Below the pieces are notes generated by a model. That model saw only the letters and a program-made list of their open reading frames with translations. It ran no database searches and was not told the origin of the DNA. Shown here piece after piece: positions 1 through 8,025 of a stretch of DNA of 23,355 nt; positions within the stretch are counted from its first letter, which is position 1, and each line of letters begins with the position of its first letter. The position numbers were made by a program, and so were the translations under genes. The stretch covers positions 1-23,355 of the forward strand of contig CABUTS010000045.1 in assembly GCA_902494515.1 (NCBI GenBank), in the 5' to 3' direction. The DNA is from an uncultured Muribaculaceae bacterium. GTDB taxonomy: Bacteria; Bacteroidota; Bacteroidia; Bacteroidales; Muribaculaceae.

Positions 1-182
1 CTCCACAACCTCCCCGCTCCCGAAATGGGCGCCTCCCCCCTCCTCGCCACCCTCCGCCCGACCCCGCCCGTCTCCCTTCGTCCCTGACCTAAGTTGGGCG
101 ACGGTGAAGTATTGGCAGAACACCAAATCCGCAGCTTCGATAACTCCAAACCTTTGATGACCCGCCAAAATTTTCAGAAGAC

Positions 183-228
183 GTGAACTTTTCGCCGGGT
201 TGATTGTGAACTTTTTGACGGGTTGATT
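183..228. repeat. 23-bp tandem repeat, two copies
   Basis: Two adjacent 23-nt units, 183-205 and 206-228, begin GTGAACTTTT and end CGGGTTGATT. They agree at 21 of 23 positions, differing only in the middle. They end about 50 bp upstream of the -33 region of the lipoprotein promoter, so a paired protein-binding site is possible. A simple slippage duplication explains them equally well. Confidence 0.85.
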
Positions 229-280
229 GTTTAGATTTATGGTTGCCGAATATAAGCGAAAAAATATGTTATATAACAGC

Positions 281-316
281 TTTTGTTGTGGGAGATATAT
301 TATTTCGCTAACTTCG
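281..316 (+). promoter_or_regulatory. Candidate Bacteroidetes promoter for the lipoprotein gene
   Basis: TAACTTCG at 309-316 is close to the -7 consensus TAnnTTTG. A TTTTGTTG run at 281-288 lies about 20 bp upstream as a -33 element. The start codon at 372 would then have a leader of about 50 nt. The TTCG instead of TTTG makes this a moderate match. Confidence 0.45.
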
Positions 317-371
317 CACCGAATCGATTATGTCTTGCATATCATTCTAAACAAACCATACACTTTAAACA

Positions 372-1286
372 ATGAACAAATTTCTCAAGTATCTGATGAT
401 GGGAGCCGTTGCGTTCTCCTTCACTGCTTGCGGCGACGATGATCCCGAGCCCAACCCCGCCCCCGTACCGGGTGGGGAGACAGAGACCACCGTAGTAAAT
501 CCCTCGACTGTTTTCCCCCAAGGAATTCCTTCGCGCATCGGTGACATGACTGTCACCAAGGACGCCAAGGGACGTGTGGCAAAGATTTCCAGTAAAAGTG
601 AGACAATCACGTTCAGCTACCTTGGAATCGCCCCGAAGTCCAAAGCTGTCACTGCCACTGTCCCAGCCACTTACGACATGACCATGAGCGTCACCTATGC
701 CGGCGAATCCGAAAGCTACGATTTCTACCTCCGGCTCGACAATAATGGTTACGTAGTTTATGCCTACGAGGTCGAAAAAGAAAACGGCAGGGTTGATGAT
801 GTTGATGAATGGTGGTTCAAATATGACGCCAACGGCCGCATGACCCAGCTCAAGCGCACCGAGGGTGACAACGAAATCACCGACATCACCTACGACGCCA
901 ACGGCGACATCGTTCTGGTCAAGGTCAGCGATGACCGGTTCCCCACCGGCGAGATGCAGTCCACTATCTCCTACACCGATGCTTTAAACGTAACTCCTGT
1001 TGTCAACAAGGGTGGCGTTATGTTCTTCGAAACCTTCGGCATTGACATGGACGAGTTGGAGGGAGCCTTCTATGCCGGTCTGCTCGGCAAGGCAACAGCC
1101 CATCTGCCCCTCTCGGCTATCGAAGTTGAACTTGACGAACCGGGTTACCGCACTGAGTATACCTACTCCTGGACCCTCAACGCTCAGGGACTCCCCACCC
1201 GGTTCCAGTACATCGAAAGCGACTACTATCCCGACTCCCCTGTCCCCTCCGTAGAGCCCAGCCTCCCCTGCATCTTTGTCTGGTAA
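372..1286 (+). CDS. Hypothetical surface or periplasmic lipoprotein
   Basis: A 304-residue protein of unknown function. It starts with a short basic n-region and a hydrophobic core ending in a lipobox (FTAC, Cys20), followed by GDDDPEPNP. The acidic residues just after the Cys match the export signal that sends Bacteroidetes lipoproteins to the cell surface. The mature part is acidic and beta-rich, with repeated short strands of the type DAKGRVAKI, DANGRMTQL and DANGDIVLV. That pattern is common in Bacteroidales lipoproteins of the DUF4595-like kind; the family assignment is from memory and tentative. The chosen ATG directly precedes the signal peptide and has its own candidate promoter. The gene is monocistronic and convergent with the radical SAM gene; nothing nearby suggests a pathway. 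Confidence 0.8.
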   Translation: MNKFLKYLMMGAVAFSFTACGDDDPEPNPAPVPGGETETTVVNPSTVFPQGIPSRIGDMTVTKDAKGRVAKISSKSETITFSYLGIAPKSKAVTATVPATYDMTMSVTYAGESESYDFYLRLDNNGYVVYAYEVEKENGRVDDVDEWWFKYDANGRMTQLKRTEGDNEITDITYDANGDIVLVKVSDDRFPTGEMQSTISYTDALNVTPVVNKGGVMFFETFGIDMDELEGAFYAGLLGKATAHLPLSAIEVELDEPGYRTEYTYSWTLNAQGLPTRFQYIESDYYPDSPVPSVEPSLPCIFVW

Positions 1287-1308
1287 TCCATTGAATTATA
1301 GATATTTG

Positions 1309-1342
1309 CGACGGCAATCCCCTATCCGGGACGTTGCCGTCG
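1309..1342 (+). terminator. Possible hairpin after the lipoprotein gene
   Basis: CGACGGCAA (1309-1317) pairs perfectly with TTGCCGTCG (1334-1342) across a 16-nt loop, 22 nt after the stop codon. No clear T-tract follows (TAATCATTT), so it is either a weak terminator or an mRNA 3'-end hairpin. Confidence 0.4.
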
Positions 1343-2100
1343 TAATCATTTAAGGCCCTTTCGATTTGGTATCATCTCGTACGGATTGCCTCAATGTTTA
1401 TGTTCATGAAGACCTTCGGCCTTCACCCGGTTTGCTCCGGGTTATGTGAACATGAAGGCTTTCAGCCTTCCTCTGCCGGGGGCTGCTTGCTGACCATCCG
1501 GCAACAAATTAGGCAATTCGGGCGGGATATATCTAACTGACGTATCGCAACGTACGGACGTGCCTTTGGAACGTTGCCCTCGTCAATAGTCCTTATCTAT
1601 CACAAAATCAATTATTTACGCGGAGCTGCCCGGAACTAACGGAACCATCATTCCCGAACGTCAACGGAGGCCTAAAGGCCTGGCCCAGAACGTCAACGGA
1701 AGCCTACGGCGGTAAAGGTTGATTCGCTGTAGGCTTCCGTTGCGATTTGCCCCCCGACCATAATGCTTTCAGATTTCTGGTTTGGGAGGGTGTGGAGTAG
1801 ATTGGTGGAACAAGAAGCCCCCGGCAGGGGAAGGCCAAAGGCCTTGATGTTTAATTAACCGGGCCTTAGCGCCCGTCAGGGAGCTTAGGCCTGGCTCTGG
1901 TAAGGCATCCTCGGGGTGAAGGCCGAAGGTCTTCATGAACAGCAAGTTTGCTTTGTTTGTAATGTTTAACGCAGAACTACCCCGCAGGCTTCCGTTAACG
2001 TTCAGGAGCGGAAGCTCCGCAATGGTTCAGTTTGACGTTCCCCATAAAATAGTTCCGTTGGTTCAGTGTAGTTCCGTGTAAAAATCCATCCGCGGGGGAT

Positions 2101-2137
2101 ATGTGCCGAAGGCACGTCTGTACGATATTGTATCGTA
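2101..2137 (-). terminator. Paired small hairpins downstream of the radical SAM gene
   Basis: On the minus strand, downstream of the TAA at 2145-2147, there are two hairpins in succession. TACGATA/TATCGTA is a perfect 7-bp stem with a 3-nt loop (2121-2137), and GTGCC/GGCAC has a 3-nt loop (about 2103-2115). Neither is followed by a strong T-run, so termination is a guess. Confidence 0.35.
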
Positions 2138-2144
2138 GAGCGGA

Positions 2145-3170
2145 TTATTTGACTTTGTAGTTTAGTTTCTTGGTGGCGTGGCGGGAACGGGAATGTGCCG
2201 TGAAGGCACTTTTCAACAGATGGCGCACGGTATGGTGGCGACGGTGATAGTCTGCGAAGGTGCCGGCTTTGGGGTCGAAGTCGGGTTTATAGCATGATGA
2301 GGGGCTGACATAGCAGTATGATGTGTCTTCGACGACAGCCGAGTAGGCGTCCTGGATGTTGTCGACGGCGTCGAGATGCTCCGGACCGGGGGCTATGATG
2401 GTGATTCCGCGACGGCGGCTCTCGGCAATGATGGCGCCGATGGTCGAGTCGTATTTCTCTTTCAGCGGAGTCAGGTCGAAATCGTTCCAGGCGGTGTCAC
2501 CGACATTCTGCACGGGGCGCAGCTGGATGGTGTCAGGCTGGGCGTCGCCCCAGATACTCCAGAATATATCCCCTTCGAGGTCGTCGACATTCAGGCTGTT
2601 GACCGTGTAGTTGATACGCAGCGAAAACTTCGGGAAACGTTTCTTGACCTCTGCGATTTTCTTTACGAGGGCCTGGAAATTCTCCCAATGGGCGTTAGTC
2701 ATCAGGAATTCATAAGTCTCCTTATGTGTGCCGTGAAGCGAAAGAATTAACTCATTGAGACCGGTCTCCGCGAGTTCCGCAAGGTCGATTTTGTCGCCTG
2801 CAAGGAGCTGACCGTTGGTGACTAATGATATATTGGGAACGCCGTATGCCTTAGCTCCGGCCACAATCCGTTTCAGCATCGGCGACAGAGTGGGTTCTGC
2901 TCCGCAACCGATCTGGAGCTTCAGGGTGTTGCGGTAGAGCGACTTTTCGATGTCGGCGAGCTGCGACTCCGACATTACGCCGTGCATCTCCTTGCGGCGC
3001 TCCGGGTCGCTGAAATAGCACATCCGGCAGCGCAGATTGCAGGCCATTACCGGGTCCATGAAGATGCCTATCATTCGCCGGTTGAGTCGCATCATTGCAG
3101 CCATGCCGATCAGTTTCAGCGGGCCGGGCGTATTCCCGGTGATCAGTTTCAGAAGTTTATAGAATTTCAA
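2145..3170 (-). CDS. Radical SAM protein, function unassigned
   Basis: 341 residues if started at a TTG at 3170 (protein beginning KFYKLLKLI). Cys44, Cys48 and Cys51 in CNLRCRMCYF form the CxxxCxxC motif that binds the [4Fe-4S] cluster and S-adenosylmethionine. The following LQIGCGAEPTL and LVTNGQLL segments fit the first beta strands of the radical SAM barrel. Late cysteines (SYCYVSPSSCYKPDFDP) could ligate an auxiliary cluster as in SPASM-like proteins, but the set is short. The frame stays open to 3368, but that extension runs through a promoter and a tandem repeat, so I reject it. An ATG at 3104 (MAAMMRL) is the alternative start. The substrate is not deducible; no partner peptide or maturase operon is visible. 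The gene is monocistronic. Confidence 0.8.
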   Translation of the reverse strand: MKFYKLLKLITGNTPGPLKLIGMAAMMRLNRRMIGIFMDPVMACNLRCRMCYFSDPERRKEMHGVMSESQLADIEKSLYRNTLKLQIGCGAEPTLSPMLKRIVAGAKAYGVPNISLVTNGQLLAGDKIDLAELAETGLNELILSLHGTHKETYEFLMTNAHWENFQALVKKIAEVKKRFPKFSLRINYTVNSLNVDDLEGDIFWSIWGDAQPDTIQLRPVQNVGDTAWNDFDLTPLKEKYDSTIGAIIAESRRRGITIIAPGPEHLDAVDNIQDAYSAVVEDTSYCYVSPSSCYKPDFDPKAGTFADYHRRHHTVRHLLKSAFTAHSRSRHATKKLNYKVK

Positions 3171-3196
3171 AGCTGGATGTTTTGTGGTTTTGACCG

Positions 3197-3222
3197 CAAA
3201 GTTACGCAAAATATTTGAAACC
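3197..3222 (-). promoter_or_regulatory. Candidate promoter of the radical SAM gene
   Basis: On the minus strand TAACTTTG (3197-3204) matches the -7 consensus TAnnTTTG exactly, within the common context TGCGTAACTTTGCGG. No good TTTG stands at -33. Transcription would start near 3190, which supports a start codon at or below 3170 instead of the longer open frame. Confidence 0.6.
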
Positions 3223-3261
3223 GCGACGTTATTTCCCGGGGATGTTCCCGCTGAAAATGAA

Positions 3262-3293
3262 GCACTCCGGCTCGCGGGGGCGGGTCGGAGTGC
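3262..3293 (-). terminator. Probable terminator of the SusCD operon
   Basis: GCACTCCG (3262-3269) and CGGAGTGC (3286-3293) form a perfect 8-bp stem with a GC-rich 16-nt interior. Read on the minus strand it is followed by TTCATTTT. It lies about 120 nt after the SusD stop and just before the radical SAM promoter, as expected for the end of the upstream operon. Confidence 0.5.
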
Positions 3294-3312
3294 CTGAGAT
3301 GGTATCTCATCC

Positions 3313-3380
3313 GGGGAATCATGGTCCACAAAGGGAATCATGGTCCACAAAGGGGAATCATGGCCCAAAATGGGAATCAG
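3313..3380. repeat. 19-20 bp tandem repeat, about 3.5 copies
   Basis: Units starting GGGAATCA recur at 3314, 3333, 3353 and 3372. The first two continue ATGGTCCACAAA; the third has ATGGCCCAAAAT. Spacing is 19, 20 and 19 bp, so it is not a coding repeat. It sits between the SusD stop and the likely SusCD terminator, so it would be in the 3' untranslated part of that mRNA. Confidence 0.85.
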
Positions 3381-3413
3381 ACGATTTCCCGGGAGGTTTC
3401 AGTGGGGGAGCAG

Positions 3414-5453
3414 TTACTTGGTAGCTGCCATGGAGGGCTCGGAGGGCCAGTAGGGGTTCTGGTAGAGGGGAGAGTCGGAGACGGTGGCGCCGTCGGGCGA
3501 GGTGAGCATCATCTGCTTGATGGGCAGCGGCTGCAGGTAGTGAGCCATGTGCCAGGTCAGACCGTTGACAACCTGAGTGGAGTTGTTGCCGCGGTGGGGA
3601 CGTACATACTCGCTTTCAGCAGAGCTGGAGAGGATACCCTTAAGTTCAGCTTTGAGCTTGGCGGCATCTGCGCGGTCGCCGGAACCGAACTGTGCGAAGT
3701 ATTTGATCATCTTATCGTCGGCATTCCAGATGTGGCAGCCTTCGATGTGCATCGGGTTGGTGATCAGCTGATCGAGGGCGCGCCAGCGTACGAGGTCATC
3801 CCAGCGGTAGCCTTCGGCCATAAGCTCATTGCGGCGTTCGCGACGGATGTTGTAGCGGGTAACGTCGATAAGCTGGCCGGCGGAGTAAGCACCCCAGTCG
3901 CCCTTTGCTTCTTCACTCATTACGGTAGCGTTGACTGTGACCATGTAGTTGGGTTCGAGACCGGCGTGACGGCTGCGGATAGCGCGCCAGTATTCGTCGC
4001 ACTTGCCGCCGAGGGCACCGTTGAGTTCGTAGTATGCTTCGATGTAGTTCAGGAGGGCCTCAACACCGCGCATTACGGGGCAGGCAGTGTAGGCGCCGCC
4101 GTTGGCGCAATGGATGGCGTCCACGCAGTTACCCTTGCGGAGAGCGTAGCCGGTGGAGTACTTCTGCTCGTCGGAGGATTCCCAGAAAGCGGGGATACCT
4201 TCTACAGCGTTGGCGTGGGTACCGTCGGAGTTGGCGATGAGCACGTTCTTCTGGCCGGGTTCCTTGAGGAGGACAACCAGACGGGGGTCACGGCCGACGC
4301 GAACGTCGTGGATGGTGTTGTCTCCCTTGTAGTCAGCGGAAGCGTAGATGGGCTTGCCGTCGGCCATTGTGAAACCGTCAACGAGACCGCGGGTAGCGCC
4401 GACGCCCTGGTTACCCTTCTGAGCCTGAACGACTACGTTGTGGGTGACACCGAGAGCCTTGGAGTATTGACGCCAGAGGAGCACTTCGGGATAGCCGCTG
4501 AGGTCGGTGGTGCCGAACATGGCGAGCCAGGGGTTCATGGCTTCGTAGCCGCCGAGGCTTCCGCCCTCTTCCTGGGGGATGACACCGGTGTTCTGGGTCA
4601 GGGAGCCCTTGACGGCGTCGGCCACGATTTCAGCGGCGTCGACAGCCTGCTGGAGGAAGAACTTCACTTCGTTCTCGGCGGAGCCGGAGGGGAAGGTGAA
4701 GTCGGCGTTGTAAGCCTTGGACTTGCCGGGCCATTCGGAGGTGCCGGGGACGAAAGCTGTTCCGGCGAAGTTCTTTTCGAAGGTGCCTTCGTAGAGGGCT
4801 ACGCGGCTCTTGAGCAGCATGGCGGCATTGGCGTTGATGCGGGTTGTAGCCATATTGGAGCGCTTGAGCAGGTCGTAAGCTTTGTCGAGGTCTTCGAGGA
4901 TGAAGCGGGCTACCTCATTGCGGGGTGCACGCTGCGAGGCTTCGGTCAGGGCGCCGATTTCGTCGGGCAGACAGGTGGTGACGATGGGGAGGTCGCCGAA
5001 GTATTTCAGACGGGTGAAATACTCATAGGCGCGTAAGAAGTACATTTCGCCGATGTAGTGGGCGATGTTGTCGGCATTGCCGGAGATTCGGCCGGCTTCA
5101 TACTTCGGCAGCACGTTGTCGAAGAAGAAGTTGATGGTGTTGATGTATTCCCATTTGTATTTGTCGTTCTTGAGATCGGTGAGCCAGTCGCCGGTCTGAT
5201 ACTTGCCGTCGGGATAGATGTTGGACATGATATCCGTAGCGTTGTCGCTGTAGATACCGTAGCTCCAGTTACCGTGGCTGGGGAGGACTTCGGTGTAGCG
5301 GCCGTTGCAGTAGGTCTGCAGGGCGGCTTCGTCGTTGAAATACTGGTCCGACGAGATGTCCGAGAGGGGCTCTTTATCGAGGTAGTCGTTGCAGGAGGTC
5401 AGCGCACCGCCTAAAGCGAGCAGGCCTGCAAGAATATATATTTTGTTTTTCAT
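3414..5453 (-). CDS. susD-like: SusD/RagB-family outer-membrane glycan-binding lipoprotein
   Basis: SusD-type proteins are surface lipoproteins that close over the SusC transporter and bind the glycan before uptake. This 679-residue protein has a lipoprotein signal ending LTSC (Cys21), followed by the typical NDYLDKEP. It has the family segments LRAYEYFTRLKYFGDLPIV (about 140-158, in the helical TPR-like part), RRERRNELMAEGYRWDDL (537-554) and a C-terminal QPLPIKQMML (about 641-650). It is longer than many SusD proteins (500-600), with the extra residues in the middle and late loops where ligand-specific elements sit. It starts 13 nt after the SusC stop, so the two are co-transcribed. The protein itself looks intact, unlike its SusC partner. 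The ligand cannot be read from sequence. Confidence 0.93.
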   Translation of the reverse strand: MKNKIYILAGLLALGGALTSCNDYLDKEPLSDISSDQYFNDEAALQTYCNGRYTEVLPSHGNWSYGIYSDNATDIMSNIYPDGKYQTGDWLTDLKNDKYKWEYINTINFFFDNVLPKYEAGRISGNADNIAHYIGEMYFLRAYEYFTRLKYFGDLPIVTTCLPDEIGALTEASQRAPRNEVARFILEDLDKAYDLLKRSNMATTRINANAAMLLKSRVALYEGTFEKNFAGTAFVPGTSEWPGKSKAYNADFTFPSGSAENEVKFFLQQAVDAAEIVADAVKGSLTQNTGVIPQEEGGSLGGYEAMNPWLAMFGTTDLSGYPEVLLWRQYSKALGVTHNVVVQAQKGNQGVGATRGLVDGFTMADGKPIYASADYKGDNTIHDVRVGRDPRLVVLLKEPGQKNVLIANSDGTHANAVEGIPAFWESSDEQKYSTGYALRKGNCVDAIHCANGGAYTACPVMRGVEALLNYIEAYYELNGALGGKCDEYWRAIRSRHAGLEPNYMVTVNATVMSEEAKGDWGAYSAGQLIDVTRYNIRRERRNELMAEGYRWDDLVRWRALDQLITNPMHIEGCHIWNADDKMIKYFAQFGSGDRADAAKLKAELKGILSSSAESEYVRPHRGNNSTQVVNGLTWHMAHYLQPLPIKQMMLTSPDGATVSDSPLYQNPYWPSEPSMAATK

Positions 5454-5466
5454 TTTGCGTGGGATA

Positions 5467-7896
5467 TTAGAGTGTTACGCTGAGACCGAAAGAATAGGTG
5501 CGCGACAGGGGGTAAGCGGAACCGCCCTTTCCGGAGCCGATGGTTTCGGGGTCGAAAAGTTTCGAGAGACTCGAGCCGGTCCAGAGGTTTTCACCGGAGA
5601 AGTAAACGCGGACATTCTGGATGCCTGCCTTCTGAGTAATCTTGGCGGGGATGGTGTAGCCGACCTGGAGGTTTTTCAGACGGATGTAGGAAGCGTCCTG
5701 CATGTAGCGGCTCTGAATCTGACGGTTCTTGCTGCCGCCGGAAACGACGGGACGGGGATAGTAGGAGTTGTAGTTGACATCGGCGTAGCCTTCCTTAACC
5801 GACCAGGAGTCTTCGTTGCGGAAGTAGTCGGCGTGGGGAACGAGAGCCTGCATCCACCACATATCGTTGTCAGCGCCCCAGAAGTAGTTGTGGTTCTGGA
5901 AGAAGTCGCGCTTGCCGACGCCCTGGAAGAATACGCGGAGGTCGAAGCCCTTGTAAGCGGCGTTCAGGTCGAGGGAGAACATGTAGCGGGGCTGTTTGGA
6001 ACCGAGGAGCTTGAGGTCACCGTGGTCGCTGAGGGTATTGGCGCCGCTGTTGATGACACCGTCGCCGTTGAGGTCCTTGTACATGATATCGCCGGCTGCG
6101 AAGTCCTTGCCGAGCGCCTGCATACCCATGCGGGGAGTTTCGGGAGCGTGGCTGTTGTAAGCGGTGTAGTTGGCGTCGAGCTGGTCGAGGTAGTCCATGT
6201 ATTCCTGGTCGGTCTTGGCGATGCCGAGGGTTTCATAACCCCAGATTTCGTCGATGTAGCGGCCCTGGATGTAGCGGTCGAGCGCCTGGGTGGGATTGTT
6301 GGTGTATTTGGTAATCTTGGTGCGGGAGTCGGAGAGCACGAAGCGGGCGCCGTAGCTCAGGCCGCAGGGGAGCATGTCGTTCCAGGCGATTTCAAGATCC
6401 CAGCCGTGGGTGCGGAGGTCGCAGTTATTGGTCTTGGGAACGGTGGCACCGAGGATGTCGGGAAGTTCGGCAGCGGGGCCGACCATGTTCTTGGTGTCGC
6501 GGATGAAGTATTCGAAGCTGCCGGTCAGGCGGTTGTTCAGCAGACCCCAGTCGAGACCGAAGTTGTAGTTGTAGATTTTCTCCCAGGTGAGCAGCTGGCT
6601 GATCAGGGCGGGGAAACCTACGGTGTTGGGCTTGGCGCCGTTCTGGAGCCATGTGCCGTTGGCAGACTTGATGTCGAGAACGCGGTAGGTCTGATACCAG
6701 TTTTTGATGTTCTGGTTACCGAGCATACCGTAGGATGCGCGGAGCTTCAGGTTGTTGCAGTAGGGAGTGAAGTCTTCCCAGAATTTCTCGTTGGCGATGT
6801 TCCAGCCGAAGGAAACGGAGGGGAGCCAGATCCAGCGGCGGTTTCTGCGGAAGCGGGAGGTGCCGTCGTAGCGGAGGTTGGCTTCGAACAGGTAGCGGCT
6901 GTCGTAGTTGTAGTTGATACGGCCGAAGAAGCCGGCGGTGTTCCACTGGTTGCGGGCGCCGTTGAGCGAGGGAGTAGCTTCGGAACCGTCGGAACCGAGA
7001 CCGGTGGTAAGGTCGATTTCGGGAAGTCCCGGCATAAGGATGCCGTCGCGCTGCATGCCGATTTCGGTCTGCTTCATGTTTTCAGTCTGGAAACCGAGCA
7101 TGAAGTGGAAGTTGTTCTTCTCGTTGAGGGTCCAGTCGTAGTTGGAGTAAACATTGATGTTGAAGAAGTTCTCGCGGAGGTATCCTTCGTGAACGTGGCT
7201 GCCGGAAGAAGTTTCGAACGGGTTGCCTTCCACGTCGTAGCCGTAGAGCTTCTGGGTGTCCCAGTGGCGCAGGTCGGAGCGGACGGAGTAGTTGAACTCG
7301 GCGTGGATGTCCCAGCCGGCGAGCGGGCGGGCAATGAGGTTCAGCTGAGTATAGTTGCGGTCGCTCTGAATACGGTCGGTACCGCCGTTTTCAAGACCGT
7401 TGATGGGGGAGGGGCAGTCGAAGATATTGCCGTTGGGGTCGTAGATAGGAATTACGGGCCAGCCCTGACGGCCGGTCTTGTCGTAAAGGTTATCAGTGAG
7501 CTGCGAAGGACGCTTGTAGTCCTTGCGGGTCCAGCGGTGCGAGAAACCGAAGGTCAGCCAGTTGGCGAGTTCGGCGTTGAACTTGCCGGTGATGGTGTAG
7601 CGCTTCAGACCTTCGTCGCCCCAGTCGAGCATACCGCCGTTGTCGAGGTAGTTGGCCGAGAAGTAGTAGTTATACTTGTCGGAACCGCCGCTGACGCTGA
7701 GGTTGTGCTCCATGGAGAAACTGTGGTCCTTGTAGAGAGCGTCGAACCAGTCGGTATTGGCCCAGCCGCCGCCGTGGTAAGGCTGATCCTGCCAGTTGCC
7801 CGAGCCGTTAGCCTCCATTGTGAGCAGGGGATCGAAGATTCCGTCGCCGTCAGGATCGTAGGTCCCGGCCTGATACTGCTGGATCTTGTCAATCAC
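5467..7896 (-). CDS. susC-like: SusC/RagA-family TonB-dependent transporter, 5'-truncated
   Basis: The C-terminal 809 residues of an outer-membrane SusC barrel that would import oligosaccharides with SusD. The family signature NTDWFDALYKDHSFSMEHNL, then SVSGGSDKYNYYFS, appears only about 50 residues in, whereas in full-length proteins (about 1000-1100) it lies near residue 290-330. The signal peptide, the carboxypeptidase-regulatory-like domain, the TonB box and the plug domain are all missing. The C-terminus is normal (YPLSRTYSFGLSVTL). The GTG at 7896 is only the first possible start codon; SusC-like sequence (FFDDACSNTSGWGPHFSKD) continues upstream in frame to about 7958. It then passes into a 21-bp tandem repeat and meets the TAA at 8026-8028. 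As it stands the product could not be exported or energised. It may be a pseudogene, a silent cassette or an assembly join. Confidence 0.85.
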   Translation of the reverse strand: MIDKIQQYQAGTYDPDGDGIFDPLLTMEANGSGNWQDQPYHGGGWANTDWFDALYKDHSFSMEHNLSVSGGSDKYNYYFSANYLDNGGMLDWGDEGLKRYTITGKFNAELANWLTFGFSHRWTRKDYKRPSQLTDNLYDKTGRQGWPVIPIYDPNGNIFDCPSPINGLENGGTDRIQSDRNYTQLNLIARPLAGWDIHAEFNYSVRSDLRHWDTQKLYGYDVEGNPFETSSGSHVHEGYLRENFFNINVYSNYDWTLNEKNNFHFMLGFQTENMKQTEIGMQRDGILMPGLPEIDLTTGLGSDGSEATPSLNGARNQWNTAGFFGRINYNYDSRYLFEANLRYDGTSRFRRNRRWIWLPSVSFGWNIANEKFWEDFTPYCNNLKLRASYGMLGNQNIKNWYQTYRVLDIKSANGTWLQNGAKPNTVGFPALISQLLTWEKIYNYNFGLDWGLLNNRLTGSFEYFIRDTKNMVGPAAELPDILGATVPKTNNCDLRTHGWDLEIAWNDMLPCGLSYGARFVLSDSRTKITKYTNNPTQALDRYIQGRYIDEIWGYETLGIAKTDQEYMDYLDQLDANYTAYNSHAPETPRMGMQALGKDFAAGDIMYKDLNGDGVINSGANTLSDHGDLKLLGSKQPRYMFSLDLNAAYKGFDLRVFFQGVGKRDFFQNHNYFWGADNDMWWMQALVPHADYFRNEDSWSVKEGYADVNYNSYYPRPVVSGGSKNRQIQSRYMQDASYIRLKNLQVGYTIPAKITQKAGIQNVRVYFSGENLWTGSSLSKLFDPETIGSGKGGSAYPLSRTYSFGLSVTL

Positions 7897-7958
7897 ATCT
7901 TTGGAGAAGTGGGGACCCCAGCCGGAGGTGTTGGAGCAGGCGTCATCAAAGAAGTTAC

Positions 7959-8021
7959 TGTTCAGCCGGCTTGCCGGCGTGTTGTGCTGCGTTGCCGGTG
8001 TGTTGAGCCGGCTTGCCGGCG
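7959..8021. repeat. 21-bp tandem repeat, three copies, at the SusC truncation point
   Basis: Three contiguous 21-nt units, 7959-7979, 7980-8000 and 8001-8021. Units 1 and 3 differ at one base; unit 2 is more diverged. Each contains the core GCCGGCTTGCCGGC or a variant. Read in the SusC frame they encode seven-residue repeats (PASRLNT type) that do not resemble SusC. They sit exactly between the last SusC-like codon and the epimerase stop codon. Confidence 0.9.
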
Positions 8022-8025
8022 CCTT

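Larger units (their letters stand above)
1..371. other. Left-edge region upstream of the lipoprotein gene
   Basis: No convincing complete gene lies here. Frame 1 is open from the window edge to a TGA at 85-87 and would encode a Pro-rich tail ending in VSLRP. It could be the last codons of a + strand gene entering from the left, but nothing identifies it. After it come a 23-bp tandem duplication (183-228) and an AT-rich stretch with the promoter of the lipoprotein gene. A 71-codon open frame at 227-442 overlaps that gene's start and shows no family features, so I did not call it. Confidence 0.4.
1287..2144. repeat. Non-coding mosaic of inverted modular repeats between convergent genes
   Basis: 858 bp without a credible gene. 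The left half carries a series of short modules that reappear in the right half as reverse complements. The clearest are a perfect 28-bp pair (1401-1428 with 1914-1941), a 41-bp pair with six mismatches (1449-1489 with 1811-1851), and a perfect 14-bp pair (1694-1707 with 1729-1742) near the centre. An 18-bp module at 1986-2003 repeats, inverted with one mismatch, the module at 1686-1705. Many modules contain small palindromes of the form AAGGCC-n-GGCCTT. The arrangement resembles REP/BIME-type extragenic repeats. Confidence 0.7.

Noticed and set aside
1401..1941. Invertible DNA element bounded by the 28-bp inverted repeats
   Set aside because: No promoter-like or coding cargo, no recombinase in the window, and other inverted pairs share the same axis, so a repeat mosaic is the simpler reading.
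3171..3368. N-terminal extension of the radical SAM protein
   Set aside because: It runs through a consensus -7 promoter element, a probable terminator hairpin and a tandem repeat, and encodes nothing like the family.
3321..5036. 571-codon + strand open frame opposite SusD
   Set aside because: Antisense shadow of SusD; the composition is Val/Gly/Glu-rich and it starts inside the tandem repeat.
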